In this document: positions 1 to 12,426 of the stretch, one piece after another
Layout of the letters: each line of letters begins with the position of its first letter
Position numbering within the stretch: position 1 is the stretch's first letter
DNA from: Candidatus Hartigia pinicola
GTDB lineage: Bacteria > Pseudomonadota > Gammaproteobacteria > Enterobacterales > Enterobacteriaceae
Direction of reading: 5' to 3'
Length of the DNA stretch: 64,000 nucleotides
Assembly: GCA_020541205.1 (NCBI GenBank)
Contig: CP048208.1
Location: 248,001 to 312,000, forward strand
Position numbers and translations under genes: made by a program
The notes under the pieces: model-generated
What the model saw: the letters and a program-made list of their open reading frames with translations, nothing else
Database searches by the model: none
What the model was told of the DNA's origin: nothing

Positions 1-1
1 A

Positions 2-928
2 TTGAAACCAGGTGATACTGTGTTAGGGATGAATTTAGCGCACGGCGGACATTTAACTCATGGCTCGCCTGTTAATTTTTCTGGAAAGTTATATAACATA
101 GTTTCTTACGGCATTAATGAAAAAGGAAAAATTGACTACAATAATATTCAAGAACAAGCTCTGAAGCATAAACCTAAAATGATTATTGGTGGTTTCTCTG
201 CATATTCAGGTATTGTTGATTGGGAAATTATGCGTGCAATTGCTGACAGCATTGGAGCTTATTTCTTTGTGGATATGGCTCATGTTGCTGGTCTCATTGC
301 GGCGGGTGTTTATCCTAATCCACTTTTATATGCTCATATTGTAACAACTACAACCCATAAAACATTAGCAGGTCCACGTGGCGGTTTGATTCTTGCAAAA
401 GGAGGTAGTGAAACGCTATATAAAAAAATAAATGCAGCAGTATTCCCAGGTTTTCAAGGCGGTCCTTTAATGCATGTTATTGCTGGTAAAGCGGTTGCAC
501 TTAAAGAGGCTATGGAGCCTGAATTTAAAGTTTATCAAAAACAAGTAGTTAAAAATTCAAAGGCAATGGTAAAGATTTTTCAAAATCGTAGTTATCAAGT
601 GGTTTCTGGCGGTACTGAAAACCATTTATTTTTAGTTGATCTTGTTGATAAAAATATCACAGGTCAAGATGCGGATTCTGCACTTGGTCGTGCAAATATC
701 ACTGTAAATAAAAATAGCGTTCCAAATGATCCAAAAAGTGCGTTTATTACCTCAGGTATTCGAGTTGGTACCCCGGCGATTACACGTCGTGGTTTAAACG
801 AATGTGATGTACAAGAATTAGCAAATTGGATGTGTGATATTCTTGATGACATTGATAATGAAAAACTTATTGAGCGTATTAAAGAAAAAATATTAAACAT
901 TTGTAAAAAATACCCAGTTTATGCATAA
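2..928 (+). CDS. glyA: Serine hydroxymethyltransferase (5' end cut by the window edge)
   Basis: PLP enzyme that interconverts serine plus tetrahydrofolate with glycine plus 5,10-methylene-THF, the main source of one-carbon units. Only the last 308 of the roughly 417 residues usual for the family are present; the frame is open at base 2, so the true start lies upstream of the window. The PLP-lysine motif [14 protein letters not shown] is intact (Lys at about residue 120 of this fragment), as are GTPAITRRG and the C-terminal end YPVYA, which matches E. coli GlyA. One departure: the motif usually FPGGQGGPLMH reads [12 protein letters not shown] hairpin terminator follows about 80 bp after the stop, so glyA is probably the last gene of its transcript. 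Identity is certain. Confidence 0.97.
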   Translation: MKPGDTVLGMNLAHGGHLTHGSPVNFSGKLYNIVSYGINEKGKIDYNNIQEQALKHKPKMIIGGFSAYSGIVDWEIMRAIADSIGAYFFVDMAHVAGLIAAGVYPNPLLYAHIVTTTTHKTLAGPRGGLILAKGGSETLYKKINAAVFPGFQGGPLMHVIAGKAVALKEAMEPEFKVYQKQVVKNSKAMVKIFQNRSYQVVSGGTENHLFLVDLVDKNITGQDADSALGRANITVNKNSVPNDPKSAFITSGIRVGTPAITRRGLNECDVQELANWMCDILDDIDNEKLIERIKEKILNICKKYPVYA

Positions 929-3900
929 ATATATTGATTTATATTTATAATAAATAATGTTGTTAACATTGATAGCTAATCAAAATGTAATATAATAAGA
1001 TTATTTTCTAAAACTCGCGTTCTATAATTAGTGGAGGCGAGTTTTTATTAAAATACATATCAGTATGATAGAGTATTATCTTTTTTATAGTGTTTTATTA
1101 TTTTCAATTACTTTTAATACAAAAAATACGCACTTGAAAATAATAAAATTGCATTGATATTATATTAATTTCCTATATTTTAATACAGATTTTATTACAC
1201 GATTTATACATGCTCGTATTACTGAATTAAAGTCCTGAGAGTATGCATCGAAAGATTTTATAAACTATTTTTCATGAAAATATTAACCCCTACTTTTTTG
1301 TTTGCAGTTATTTCTTTATATGAATACAGTAAAATTATTTTTCTTCGATTATGATTCTGAAAGATATTAAGTGCTCGTTGATAATATTATTAGTGCAATT
1401 ACCTTGTAATAAATAACTTTATTAGTACAACTTTATTGTATAGGCTTATTATTTTCTTATATTTTTAATATAAATGTTAGTTATTTTACTGTTGATTACT
1501 TACTGTACTTAGTTTTTAATGGATGTAGATAAAAAATTCAAGAATTGTTCATAAGTGTTTAAGATTTTCATGACATTATATGATTTAAATATAGTCAAAA
1601 TAAGATATTAAATTTTTAATTATTAAAAATTAGATAGAATATAAACAATTAATTAACTCAAGACTTTCAGGTGTTAATATGAGCTCTGTACATTAATAAA
1701 ATATTTAATAAGTCTTTGATAACACTAATTTTATATAGTTTATGAAGGATTATTTTAGAGTTTTACAAAATTTATGCATATTAAGCAAAAATCAATGTGT
1801 AATTATTAGAGAATATGCTGTTAATAAATTGAGTACATTAATAGCCTTTCATACCTCTTATAAGATTAATAGTGAGAAAAGAATGTTCGATAAAATTTCC
1901 TAGTTATTTATTATCTATATTCCTATAATTTTTTTCAGATAAGTTTGTGCGTATATCTTTCATACACACTGAGACTAGAAAAGTATATTTTACAGACAAC
2001 AGGTCAGAGTTTTGTACCTTAATTTTTTAAGTGAAATTATTGATATTATAAAAATACATAGTAGATATGATATTGATTTATGCTGTGTACTTTTAGTAAA
2101 CCTTCTTTTTTGAAAATAAACAAAAAGTATATATTATTTTCATGAATACTGTTATAAAAAATAAATTTACTAATGTGCTTAGTGTCTATTATATAAATAT
2201 TTTAGTAAATAGTATTATGGATACATGTATTGTATAAGTGCTGTATTTTTCTGTTAATAAGTAGTATATTTTTTTTGATAAAAATTTTATAATATTATGA
2301 GGTAACTTAGTGCTTCTGATAAGCACCTGTTAGTGGATTTTATGTGTCAGATAGTATAATATGTATGGCGATTATATGTAATCGGTTTAAAAATTTTTTC
2401 AGAATCGTATTAAGAATATAATAATTTTATATCACTAATTGAAATAAGAAATATTTTAAGAAGTTAAATTATATTGCTCAGTAAGTAATGATATATATCT
2501 TTCTAAAAATTGATATTTATGAGATTTTCATGATTTTTTTGTAAAAATAGATTAAAAATAAGAAATTCTACTAAAATTTTTTTCAGAAAAATACATGATA
2601 TCATAATATAAAAATTGAAAATGAAAAATGGTTTACAGCAGAAAATAAGTTTCGTAAAGCTAATATTTTAAATTTATTGGTGTTATTTCTCATAAGAAAT
2701 AGTTAGTAATAGAAAGATGCGTCATATAGATTAATGTGAATAGTGTCAATGATTTAAAGCATACTTCTGTGTTAAAAATTTTCAGATATGAAATGGTAAG
2801 TGATATAATCAATACTGTAATTTTTTACTTTTATATTAATATATTTATAAGAAATAAGATGAGGAATATAAATATTTTATAGTTTTTTAGCTTATAAAAA
2901 TTGACTTGCATATATACATGTGAAAATGTGTTAGTAAATAATATTTATTTATACTAATTATAATGTATAAAGTAAAAAATATAATACTTTTGTCTGATTT
3001 AAAGTGGTGATTTTAAAAAGTACATTTCATTTACTGGTAATTTATCATTAATATAAAAGAATTATGAAAGAATATTTATATGATTTCTTTCTATTGATTA
3101 AACGAGTGTTAATTATTTATTTATTATATAATGACAATTAACGTGTTTTTAAAAATTTAAGGAATATGGCAATTTATACTCAGTGGGATTTTTAAATGTA
3201 ATAAACTCTTTAAGTTTGTCTGTTGTTATCATTGCTATGATGATGATAAATAATGACATAACCGTTAAATAACATTGAATAATTTTAAATTATTTTGTTG
3301 ATTTTTTATCAAGAAAATCGGTTATTAAAACAGATTTTTATATTTATCTTAAAAAGATAATACTATTAAAATATTACTTTTTAGTTGAGTAAAACGTACT
3401 TTTAGTAGAGAGTAGCATTGTTTTATAAGAATTTTATTAACCCTAAAATCACTTTAAAAATGCTAAAGATAATACCTGCTTATGGATTCCAGTTAATTAC
3501 AAAAAAAGATAGACGCTCCTTTCTAGAGCTGTGAGATTGAAACTTTAAAATGATAGCTTAAGTTTCATTATTATAATGATCCCTGTTATTACCATGGAAT
3601 GTATGGTGTAAAATATCGAATATCTCAGCTATCTATTAAAAAATCATTATGATAAGTTATTTTTATATAAAATATTATTATTATTATGAATATATAGTAT
3701 ATTTATAAGAAAACTCTTATAGCACTTAGGCTGGTGTCTCTCATTCTAAAAAATAAGCTTGTATTTTAGAAATATTTTCTGATCGTAATTACTATAAATA
3801 TATATATTATAGTAATTTTATCATAATATCAATATATTCACCTTATTCTTGTCCTGAATGATAGGTGCAGTAGATTGTAATAAGCCAAGTTGTATTGTTG

Positions 3901-6351
3901 GGTGATTAAACAAGAATGATTATAGATAAAGTACCAATCATTTATTATCTATAATTCTTTATTTATTAGTGTGAAGATGTAGTATAATTATTTAATGAAT
4001 GAGTTATAATGAAATAATGTTAACTTTATATATGTATATATAATAACGGTTAATGTGAAGTGTATCTTATTATAAATCAGTAACTAATTAATTTACTTTA
4101 ATAGCAGTATTTATTTATTTTGGTTGATTATGATGCTTCTTTATGTCTAAATTACTATGCAATTTCAAATACATTGATATATATTTTCCAAAAGGATATT
4201 TGAGACATGCGTTAAATGTTTATTATAGCTTAATTTTAAAGAATTTTTTTTAATACAAAATTGAAGCGAGAATATTATGAGTGATTTTATTATATCAGAT
4301 AATATTGAATGAGACATAAACAATATATATTTGTAAGTTCAATAACAATGATAGTACTAAAAATTTTATTTATTATTTATTCTCTATATTAATAGCTACT
4401 TGGAATGAAGCAGTGACTTTGATCAAAAAAAATGTCTTGAGTAAAATGTGATTCATTTTTAATCAACGCTAAATATAAATAATTTAGTTCCTGATAGTTA
4501 ATAAAAATATTAGAATAATCAAATTAAACTATATATTAATTATTTTATTGTAGATCTAAAATTTAGATTGTTGTAGTTTGTTTTTAACATAATTGTAAGT
4601 TTAATAATTAGAGATTCTTCATTACTTTTCGTGCAAATAATGAAACAATTAATCTGTATTATCTTTTTTCTAACAAATTATTAGGTACAGTTAATAGCAA
4701 TGTTATTAGATAATTAAGTATAGTCTCAGAAACAATTAGTAATAAGATGTATTTTTAGAACTTTTATTAGCGAAAGCATTTGTATTTTAATGAATGCAAC
4801 ATTGAAAAGAGACGTTTCAAAAAATAGAAATCGTCCTACTGAAGATAGAGTTAAATATATAGATAATGAGAGTTACTTAGTAATGCTAAAATATTAATAC
4901 AAATTCGTAATGCTTGATTAAAAAATATTAAGAATATAGATATTGCTTAAAATATTATGATGTAGCCGAAATTTTCTTGTATTCAAATAACGCATCACCG
5001 TAAATAATGATGTTATATTATATTTGCATTACAGTAATGATTAAGTGATTTATCACAGATAAAAATGATTTTCTGGTTTTTATTCTGTACAAAATTCATA
5101 GTATCTACAAAACATTTGTAAGTGAATATATTTATATGGATAAAAGATTTACATATAAATATATTATATATTAAAGATTTTATTAAAATAGCAAAATGCA
5201 ATAAAATTAATATTTTTTACTATGCTCTTATAATCTTGATATCTTTGAAGATATAGTAGCTGAATAGAAAAGATTTATGAATCGAGAAAAGTATGATAGG
5301 TATTTTCAGTACTTAGTTTGTGGATATAAAGTTTATTATTCGATGTTGTATAGAAAATATTAAATAGAGCTTTAAGAAAAAACTTTAGTTGATTTCAATT
5401 AAATGTACTGAAATCTATAAATGTTTCATTTTATTACATTTACTAAAATAATGGTTATATTATGTGAAAAATATAGATGTGTTTTTAGTGTGTGTAAAGA
5501 TACTGATATGTATACAGATTTTTAAACTGCCTCTAATTTTCATTAATTAATCAGGTGAATAGATTAGTATAAAGACAGTAAGAATAGATTCAATCTTTTG
5601 TGTATTATAGGTACTTTTTATCATAATAAAGAATTCTTAATGTTTTTTGTAAATTGTGTATGATGTATTTATGGATTATTATAGTTTGGTGCACATTTAA
5701 TTCACGTGAAGTTTTATTAATATTAAAAATCTAAAGTAAGTAATTAAAAGATATTAGTGCGTTATTTAAAACTGATTATTCGTAGGGGTGATATTATTTG
5801 AGTAGACTGAAAAATGTGAAATATTAATTTTAATATGTGCAAAAGTGATAAAAATATATTAAAATGATTATTTTTTATAATATAAATCAGATAATTAGGA
5901 TAAAATTAGTTTTAAAATATTTACAATTTAATAACATATAACTTCAAGAAAATAAAAAGCCTTATTAATAAAACTGCTATCATTATTAATGATACTGTTT
6001 TATGGTATGTTTCTGATTTAAAACTATCGAAATAATAAAAAAGTTAAATAACAAAAAAGTTGAAAAATGTTTTCAAAAAAACAAGTTTATTTTTTATTTG
6101 AGAATATTACATATGTTAATTTATTATTTTCTACTGTATCAATATAGAAAAGTGAGGAAGGTGTTCTAGACATATTTAACTGTCGTTACGTAATATTTTA
6201 TATGTAATTTTTTATAAAGTGACGAGCGTAACAATTGTTCCACTTGTTTAAAAAATTGTATAAAATAACCGTAATTAATGAAGAAATTACGTTATCTATT
6301 TACGTATAGATAAACTATATTTATTTCCTATCGATAAAACGGTAAACATTC
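929..6351. other. 5.4-kb gene desert between glyA and typA
   Basis: Apart from the glyA terminator I see no gene, tRNA or long open frame. The DNA is extremely AT-rich with stops in all frames; the longest chance frame is about 62 codons (5013-5201, minus), with no ribosome binding site and no family resemblance. In E. coli glnA lies divergently upstream of typA, so a decayed glnA may once have lain at the right end, but I could not align anything to it. Confidence 0.6.
1011..1048 (+). terminator. Rho-independent terminator after glyA
   Basis: A perfect 8-bp stem, AAACTCGC (1011-1018) with GCGAGTTT (1037-1044), an 18-nt loop, and a T-run following. It is much more GC-rich than the DNA around it. 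It lies 83 bp after the glyA stop. Confidence 0.8.
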
Positions 6352-8184
6352 TTGGCAATTCAAAATTTAAGAAATATCGCCATCATTGCTCATGTTGATC
6401 ATGGTAAGACAACACTGGTGGGGAAATTATTACAGCAATCGGGCATGTTCGGTACGCGTGAAACTATTGATGAGCGTGTTATGGACTCTAATATCCTAGA
6501 GAAAGAGCGGGGTATTACTATACTTGCTAAAAATACTGCTATTCAATGGAATGGATATCATATTAATATTGTAGATACTCCGGGTCACGCTGATTTTAGT
6601 GGTGAGGTTGAACGCGTGATGTCAATGGTTGACTGTGTTTTACTTCTAGTTGATGCAACTGATGGCCCTATGCCTCAAACACGTTTTGTTACCCAGAAAG
6701 CTTTTGATAATAAATTAAAACCTATCGTTGTAATCAATAAAATTGATCGCTCTGATGCACGTCCTGATTGGGTACTTGATCAAGTATTTGATTTGTTTGT
6801 TAACTTAGGGGCAACAGATGAACAACTTGATTTTCCTATTGTTTATACATCTGCATTAAAAGGTATTGCAGGTAATTTATATACCGACATGGCTGAAGAT
6901 ATGACTCCACTTTTTGAAGCTATCGTCAAATATGTTGAGTCACCAAGAGTGGATCTGACAGGTTTTTTTCAGATGCAAGTTTCACAATTAGACTATAATC
7001 GCTACTTAGGTGTTATTGTGATTGGTCGTATTAAACGTGGTATTGTAAAGCCAAATCAACAAGTAACGGTGATTAATAAAGAAGGTAAAACTCGTAATGG
7101 TAAAATTGGTAAAGTTCTAACTCATTTAGGGTTAGACCGTATTGATTCTAAACAAGCAGAAGCGGGTAATATTGTTGCACTAACTGGTTTAGGTGAACTA
7201 AATATTTCTGATACTATTTGTAATATTGATAATGTTGAAGCTCTTCCAGTACTAGCAGTTGATGAGCCAACAGTTAGTATGCTTTATTGTGTTAACACAT
7301 CACCTTTTTGTGGTCGCGAAGGTAAATATCTTACTTCGCGTCAGATCCTTGATCGTCTCAACAAAGAGCAAGTTCATAATGTAGCACTGCGTGTCGAAGA
7401 AACTCAAGATCCAGATTCATTTCGTGTTTCTGGTCGTGGTGAGTTGCACTTATCTATCTTGATTGAAAATATGCGTCGTGAAGGTTTTGAATTAGCAGTT
7501 TCTCGTCCAAAAGTTATTTTTCGTGAAGTTAATGGTCGTAAACAAGAACCGTTCGAGCAAGTGACTGTAGATATTGAAGAACATCATCAAGGTGATGTTA
7601 TGAAAGCGTTGGGTGAGCGTAAAAGTGATTTGCTTGACATGATGCCAGATGGTAAAGGTCGTGTACGTCTTAACTATTTGATTCCTAGTCGTGGTTTGAT
7701 TGGATTTCGTACTGATTTTTTGACAATTACTTCAGGTACTGGTTTATTGCATTCAACATTCAGTCATTATGACAATGTTCGTTCAGGTGACATTGGTGGT
7801 CGTAAAAATGGTGTTTTAATCTCAAATCGTCAAGGTAAAGCAGTAGCTTATGCATTGTACGCACTGCAAGATCGTGGTAAACTATTTTTAGGGCATGGAG
7901 CGGAAGTTTACGAAGGTCAAGTGATTGGTATACACTCACGCTCAAATGATTTGACAGTGAACTGCTTAACGGGTAAGAAGCTGACGAATATGCGTGCATC
8001 AGGTACTGACGAGGCAACAACTCTATCACCACCAGTTAAAATCACTCTGGAACAAGCTCTTGAGTTTATTGATGATGATGAGTTAGTTGAAGTGACTCCC
8101 CGGTCAATCCGTCTGCGCAAACGTTATCTGACTGAGCATGACCGTCGTCGTGCGAATCGTGTTAAAAATAATGTATTTGAGTAA
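6352..8184 (+). CDS. typA: Ribosome-associated GTPase TypA/BipA
   Basis: Translational GTPase of the EF-G-like family that binds the ribosome and helps 50S assembly under stress and cold. At 610 residues it matches the usual 607 or so. G1 AHVDHGKTT lies at residues 13-21, G3 DTPGH at 75-79 and G4 NKID at 129-132, followed by the EF-G-like domains and the C-terminal domain with GRGELHLS and PSRGLIGFR. The start is TTG: a TAA stop lies only two codons upstream in frame and no ATG occurs before the P-loop, so an ATG start is impossible. The Shine-Dalgarno is weak. It stands alone; the glnA that normally lies divergently upstream is absent. All catalytic motifs are intact. Confidence 0.96.
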   Translation: MAIQNLRNIAIIAHVDHGKTTLVGKLLQQSGMFGTRETIDERVMDSNILEKERGITILAKNTAIQWNGYHINIVDTPGHADFSGEVERVMSMVDCVLLLVDATDGPMPQTRFVTQKAFDNKLKPIVVINKIDRSDARPDWVLDQVFDLFVNLGATDEQLDFPIVYTSALKGIAGNLYTDMAEDMTPLFEAIVKYVESPRVDLTGFFQMQVSQLDYNRYLGVIVIGRIKRGIVKPNQQVTVINKEGKTRNGKIGKVLTHLGLDRIDSKQAEAGNIVALTGLGELNISDTICNIDNVEALPVLAVDEPTVSMLYCVNTSPFCGREGKYLTSRQILDRLNKEQVHNVALRVEETQDPDSFRVSGRGELHLSILIENMRREGFELAVSRPKVIFREVNGRKQEPFEQVTVDIEEHHQGDVMKALGERKSDLLDMMPDGKGRVRLNYLIPSRGLIGFRTDFLTITSGTGLLHSTFSHYDNVRSGDIGGRKNGVLISNRQGKAVAYALYALQDRGKLFLGHGAEVYEGQVIGIHSRSNDLTVNCLTGKKLTNMRASGTDEATTLSPPVKITLEQALEFIDDDELVEVTPRSIRLRKRYLTEHDRRRANRVKNNVFE

Positions 8185-8201
8185 TTAAGATTATAAAATT
8201 T

Positions 8202-8244
8202 CTACTGAATTAATAATATATTATCTTATTTTCAGTGGTTTTAT
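8202..8244 (+). terminator. Possible terminator after typA
   Basis: CTACTGAA (8202-8209) can pair with TTCAGTGG (8231-8238), an 8-bp stem with one G-U pair, followed by a short T-run. It lies just after the typA stop. The loop is long (21 nt), so this is tentative. Confidence 0.4.
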
Positions 8245-9661
8245 TAAGTAGATCATAGTAGTGTGATAAAAGAAGTAGATTGAGGAATCTAATCTCACAC
8301 AGGTTAAATATATTTAACTAATGCGTAGATTATGTAATACAATATAGTCTTTTGAAAATGCTTCAAAAATAATGATGATATTATTTTCATCTGTTAGATT
8401 GTAAGGATATATTCTTGTATAATGCGGTTTATCTAAGAAAGATCGATAATATCTTATTTTTATTTAGATATATGCATCATGTTATAATTACTTTTAGCTG
8501 CTTTATATATCGATATAATTTTCTTTTTATCGTTGATAGTAATGCAGAGATGATAACTTTTACTTACTATTTAGTGGTATCGTAAGAAATAAACTGCATA
8601 GTTTATTTTTAATAATGTTGTTTATAGTATTAGATTTTTAGTTATTTTATATTGATTTATGTGGAAAATCAATATGCTTTAAGAGCAGACCTTAATAAGG
8701 TTTCATACTAGACTAACTTAGTATTTCTGCATCATATTATAAGGATGGACAGCATATTTATTGCATATATTATCAAAGTGATAATAGCATAAGAAACAAT
8801 AGTTGTGAAGATAGTTTTAAGATTGATATTGATTAATAATAATCATGATATTTTACAATAAAAAGATACTTATCATTCTTCAAACGTAATTGTTTTAATT
8901 GTATAATTGTAATGAGATAATTCATAGAGCAGTGAGTATAGTGTTTTTTTAAAAAATAATTTTTTACTCAAAAGTATAAAATTTTCACATATTAAAAGCT
9001 CATGTTTATGAAGTGTGGATTGTATTGAGACATATCTCATTGTATTATTTTTATTGGTTGATATATGCTCCTCAGTGATTTTTAAAATTAGAGTATACTC
9101 GTGCATTTTGATTGTAAACTTTTGAACATACGTTTAAAATCCTGTTTATAGTCTGTTAGATTAAAGAGTTAAAAAATAGTGTAAAATCTGTATTAGTATA
9201 CATCATACTTTATTTTTTAATCATTGATACGAAATATATTACTAAATAAGGATATAGCTTATAAATAGTTGATGATGTAATAAAAAGTTTTGAGTATCAC
9301 ATGAGAGAGCAGTGCCTATGTAAGATTTATTTTAATACACTATTTTCACAAAGCGTCATTTTATAAATAATGACATATCCTAGATGATGATTCATTTTAA
9401 AAAGTATTATTATAATATATGAAGAATTTGTTAGAAGATAGCAGAAATCAAAGTGAACTTTTAAGATAATATGTTGTATTGAACATCATCGGTGAGAGTG
9501 TAGAACGCAATACCATCTATAGTTTTATGAACGCTTACATGTACTAAGTTGTCGAACATGTATGATCTTGTGAGAAATATTATCAGATTTTAAACGATAA
9601 AGATCGTGAAAGTTATTGTAATAACTTCTTTTAAGAAGATACATAGTATTAAGTGACAATG
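8245..9661. other. Gene-free AT-rich spacer, typA to tRNA-Asp
   Basis: About 1.4 kb with no supportable gene. A 77-codon minus-strand frame at 8873-9106 has no ribosome binding site and a low-complexity composition typical of chance frames in AT-rich DNA. Confidence 0.6.
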
Positions 9662-9738
9662 TGGCGGAACGGACGGGACTCGAACCCGCGACCCCCTGCG
9701 TGACAGGCAGGTATTCTAACCAACTGAACTACCGCTCC
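9662..9738 (-). tRNA. aspV: tRNA-Asp (anticodon GTC)
   Basis: The reverse complement folds as a complete 77-nt tRNA: acceptor stem GGAGCGG/CCGTTCC, D-arm with GGTTAGA, anticodon loop CTGTCAC giving GTC, T-arm GGTTCGAGTCC, and an encoded CCA end at 9662-9664. It is nearly identical to E. coli tRNA-Asp. As in E. coli (aspV) it lies just downstream of dnaQ on the same strand. Confidence 0.97.
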
Positions 9739-9764
9739 GAATATTTTCTTTCAGAGAAATTTAT

Positions 9765-9791
9765 AGTATAATCTCTTGCAGAGATAGTCAA
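9765..9791 (-). promoter_or_regulatory. Candidate sigma70 promoter for tRNA-Asp
   Basis: On the minus strand TTGACT (9791-9786) is followed 15 nt later by TATACT (9770-9765), about 27 nt before the tRNA 5' end. The spacer is short, so the exact -10 box is uncertain, but an independent tRNA promoter downstream of dnaQ is likely. Confidence 0.45.
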
Positions 9792-9854
9792 TTCTTTTCT
9801 TATAAAATCGCGAAGTTGAACAGTCTTTAGTTTAAATCGAAAAATACTACTATA

Positions 9855-10607
9855 TTATATTTTTGTCCTTGAATACTGTCGCCAAAGACATCTCTTACCA
9901 TTTTTTTGATTAATAGTATCAAGTTTCTCTTCATGATCTGCCAATTCCTGATCAGTTGTGTAAATCACTTTAAGACCATTGCTTGGGCGTTCTATAAATT
10001 TTACTTCTTCAAAAAAATTCTGATTTAAAGAACTATCATGTTTAGAAAAAGCTAAGGATGTCTGTCCTCCTGTCATAGCCAAGTATACAGCGGATAATAG
10101 TTCGGCATCGAATAAAGCGCTATGTAAAGTTCGTTTTGTGTGATCAATTAGATAGCGGTCACATAAGGCATCTAAGTTATTTCTTTTTCCTGGGAAAAGC
10201 TGCCGAGCCATTACCAAGCTATCCGTAATTTGACAAAACTTAGCTATTGGCAGAATATTTCTATGAAGTTTTCGTAATTCATAATCGATAAAACCAATAT
10301 CAAATGGTGCATTATGGATGATTAACTCAGTTCCATGAATAAACTCAATAAACTTATCAGCAATATCAGAAAATGTAGGCTTGTCTTGTAAAAATTTATC
10401 ACTAATACCATGAATTTTAAATGCCTCAGCATCGACTGGACGATCAGGTTTAAGATAAACATGGAAATTTTGACCAGTGAGTTTACGGTTAATTATTTCA
10501 ACAGCACCAATTTCAATAATATTATGTCCTTCATAATGGACGTCTAGTTTATTTATACCGGTAGTTTCAGTATCAAGGACAATTTGTTTTTTTATCATAG
10601 TACTCAT
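9855..10607 (-). CDS. dnaQ: DNA polymerase III epsilon subunit (3'-5' proofreading exonuclease)
   Basis: Proofreading subunit of the replicative polymerase; it binds the DnaE alpha subunit, which is also in this window. It belongs to the DEDDh exonuclease family. Exo I DTETTG (Asp12, Glu14), Exo II HNAPFDIGF and Exo III with LHSALFDAE are all intact. The clamp-binding motif QTSLAF matches the E. coli QTSMAF region. Length is about 250 residues against 243 in E. coli; the C terminus runs some ten residues past the usual CLWR end. The second of two adjacent Met codons aligns with the E. coli start MST; the ATG at 10610 is the alternative. It is divergent from rnhA with about 50 bp between, as in E. 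coli, so their promoters overlap. Confidence 0.96.
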   Translation of the reverse strand: MSTMIKKQIVLDTETTGINKLDVHYEGHNIIEIGAVEIINRKLTGQNFHVYLKPDRPVDAEAFKIHGISDKFLQDKPTFSDIADKFIEFIHGTELIIHNAPFDIGFIDYELRKLHRNILPIAKFCQITDSLVMARQLFPGKRNNLDALCDRYLIDHTKRTLHSALFDAELLSAVYLAMTGGQTSLAFSKHDSSLNQNFFEEVKFIERPSNGLKVIYTTDQELADHEEKLDTINQKNGKRCLWRQYSRTKI

Positions 10608-10660
10608 CATAGATTTTGTGTCACACTAGATATAAATGAATACAATAGAGTTTAACAGAA

Positions 10661-11125
10661 ATGAGAAAGCAAGTGGAAATATTTACTGATGGTTCTTGTT
10701 TAGGAAATCCTGGAGCAGGTGGTTACGGTATCCTTATTCGTTACAAACATCATGAAAAAATACTTAGTAATGGTTTTTTTTTGACAACAAATAATCGAAT
10801 GGAGCTTCTTGCAACGATTATTGCACTAGAATCATTAAAAAGACCATGTGATATTATATTAACTACTGATAGTCAATATGTCTGCCAAGGAATTACCAAA
10901 TGGATCCATAAATGGAAACAAAAACAGTGGCGTAAGTCGGACAAATCTCTTGTTATTAATGTAGATCTTTGGAAACGTCTTGATGAAGTCATTACTTCTC
11001 ATTCTATTGATTGGCGTTGGGTAAAAGGTCACACAGGGCACTCTGAGAATACAAAATGTGATACACTAGCTCATCAAGCTGCTGAATTTCCTACTAAAAA
11101 AGATCTTGGTTATCAGGAAACTTAA
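10661..11125 (+). CDS. rnhA: Ribonuclease HI
   Basis: Degrades RNA in RNA-DNA hybrids, removing primers and R-loops. It has 154 residues, the family length (155 in E. coli). The metal-binding carboxylates are at the canonical positions Asp10, Glu48, Asp70 and Asp134, with His124 in the flexible loop VKGHTGH. The basic handle [15 protein letters not shown] is present. It is divergently transcribed from dnaQ across a short shared promoter region. It matters more than usual here because rnhB, encoding RNase HII, is a decayed remnant at its ancestral place after lpxB (about 48150-48340). Confidence 0.97.
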   Translation: MRKQVEIFTDGSCLGNPGAGGYGILIRYKHHEKILSNGFFLTTNNRMELLATIIALESLKRPCDIILTTDSQYVCQGITKWIHKWKQKQWRKSDKSLVINVDLWKRLDEVITSHSIDWRWVKGHTGHSENTKCDTLAHQAAEFPTKKDLGYQET

Positions 11126-11670
11126 ATTTGAATTAAATTTAATTCATAAAGATTTTTACATGGTAATTAATACTCGTATAATAAACTGATCATTTCGATA
11201 GTAGAGTATTATATATTTAACTAAATAAATTTAATTAAATATTTTTATAAATACAAAGATGATTTCAATAGAGTTGTTTTTTCTAAAGGACGAGAGAGTT
11301 TTTTAAAATGTTATAGGTTTTATAGATTAAAATTAGTAATAATGAATCAGTTATTTTAAATTAATACCGGTGTAATTTTATGAAAAACTTCATAAGATTA
11401 TTATTGTATGTCAATATTTCAGATGTTACATTTTTTATATAAACTTAATACAGTGTCATATACTTATCTATTGATTGTTCAGTATTCATATGTTTAACCT
11501 TAATTCATTGGAAATCAGAATGTTAACCATTAAGGTCAAAAAATATTTAATAAGGTTAACAATATTGTTCTTTAAAATTAATATAGACTAATTTATAAGG
11601 ATATGAAGTTTTTATTATAAATAAATATTAGTTTTATTCAACTAGATTGAATAAAAGTGTAGAGGTGAGC
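11126..11670. other. Spacer rnhA-gloB where yafS lies in E. coli
   Basis: A 545-bp AT-rich spacer without an open gene. In E. coli a methyltransferase gene (yafS) lies between gloB and rnhA. No remnant could be aligned. Confidence 0.55.
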
Positions 11671-12426
11671 ATGGATTTAATACGAATACCTGTATTAAAT
11701 GATAACTATATTTGGCTTATATCTAATAATTATCGACAATGTGTCATTATTGATCCTACGGAATCAGAACTGATTTTAAAAATTATTATACAAAAAAAGT
11801 TTATTCCTAAAGCTATTTTACTCACTCATCATCATAATGATCATACCGGTGGTGTTATGGGTATTTTAAGTGTGTTTAGAAACTTACCTATATTTGGGCC
11901 TGAAGAAACGCGAACTAAAGGTGCTACACAGATAGTAGAGGATGGCGATGGTGTTAAAATAGAAAATTTTTATTTTGATATCATAGGATTACCCGGTCAT
12001 ACTCTAGGTCATGTTGGTTTTTATCGATCTCCTTATTTATTTTGTGGTGATACATTATTTTCTGGGGGTTGTGGACGAATATTTGAGGGAACACCGGAGC
12101 AAATGTATTATTCTATTCAAAAAATCTCTGCTCTTCCTGATAACACATTAATTTGTTGTGCGCATGAGTATACGCAATCAAATCTTAACTTTGCACATTA
12201 TATTTGGCCTGAAAATATAACTATTTGTCAATATTTGAATGAAGTTTCAATTAAACGTAGTAAAAATCAACCCACAGTGCCATCGACACTTAAAATAGAA
12301 CGAAAAATTAATCTATTCTTACAGTGTAATAATCGTATTCTGAAAAAAAAATTAAAGATCAATTCACTCAACACATCTCCTAAGACAGTGTTTATTATGT
12401 TACGTCAATTCAAAAATCAATATTAA
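11671..12426 (+). CDS. gloB: Hydroxyacylglutathione hydrolase (glyoxalase II)
   Basis: Metallo-beta-lactamase-fold enzyme that hydrolyses S-lactoylglutathione to D-lactate and glutathione, the second step of methylglyoxal detoxification. The binuclear metal motif THHHNDH gives His53, His55, Asp57 and His58 at the same positions as in E. coli; GHTLGH, the Asp of FCGDTLFSGGCGR and the His of CCAHEYT complete the site. The ATG at 11671, preceded by GAGGTG, gives exactly 251 residues, the E. coli length; an in-frame TTG at 11647 is less likely. It lies downstream of rnhA as in the E. coli cluster. Glyoxalase I is not in the window. Confidence 0.95.
   Translation: MDLIRIPVLNDNYIWLISNNYRQCVIIDPTESELILKIIIQKKFIPKAILLTHHHNDHTGGVMGILSVFRNLPIFGPEETRTKGATQIVEDGDGVKIENFYFDIIGLPGHTLGHVGFYRSPYLFCGDTLFSGGCGRIFEGTPEQMYYSIQKISALPDNTLICCAHEYTQSNLNFAHYIWPENITICQYLNEVSIKRSKNQPTVPSTLKIERKINLFLQCNNRILKKKLKINSLNTSPKTVFIMLRQFKNQY

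Noticed and set aside
8873-9106. 77-codon minus-strand open frame in the typA to tRNA-Asp spacer
   Set aside because: No ribosome binding site, no recognisable motif, composition like its AT-rich surroundings; within chance expectation.
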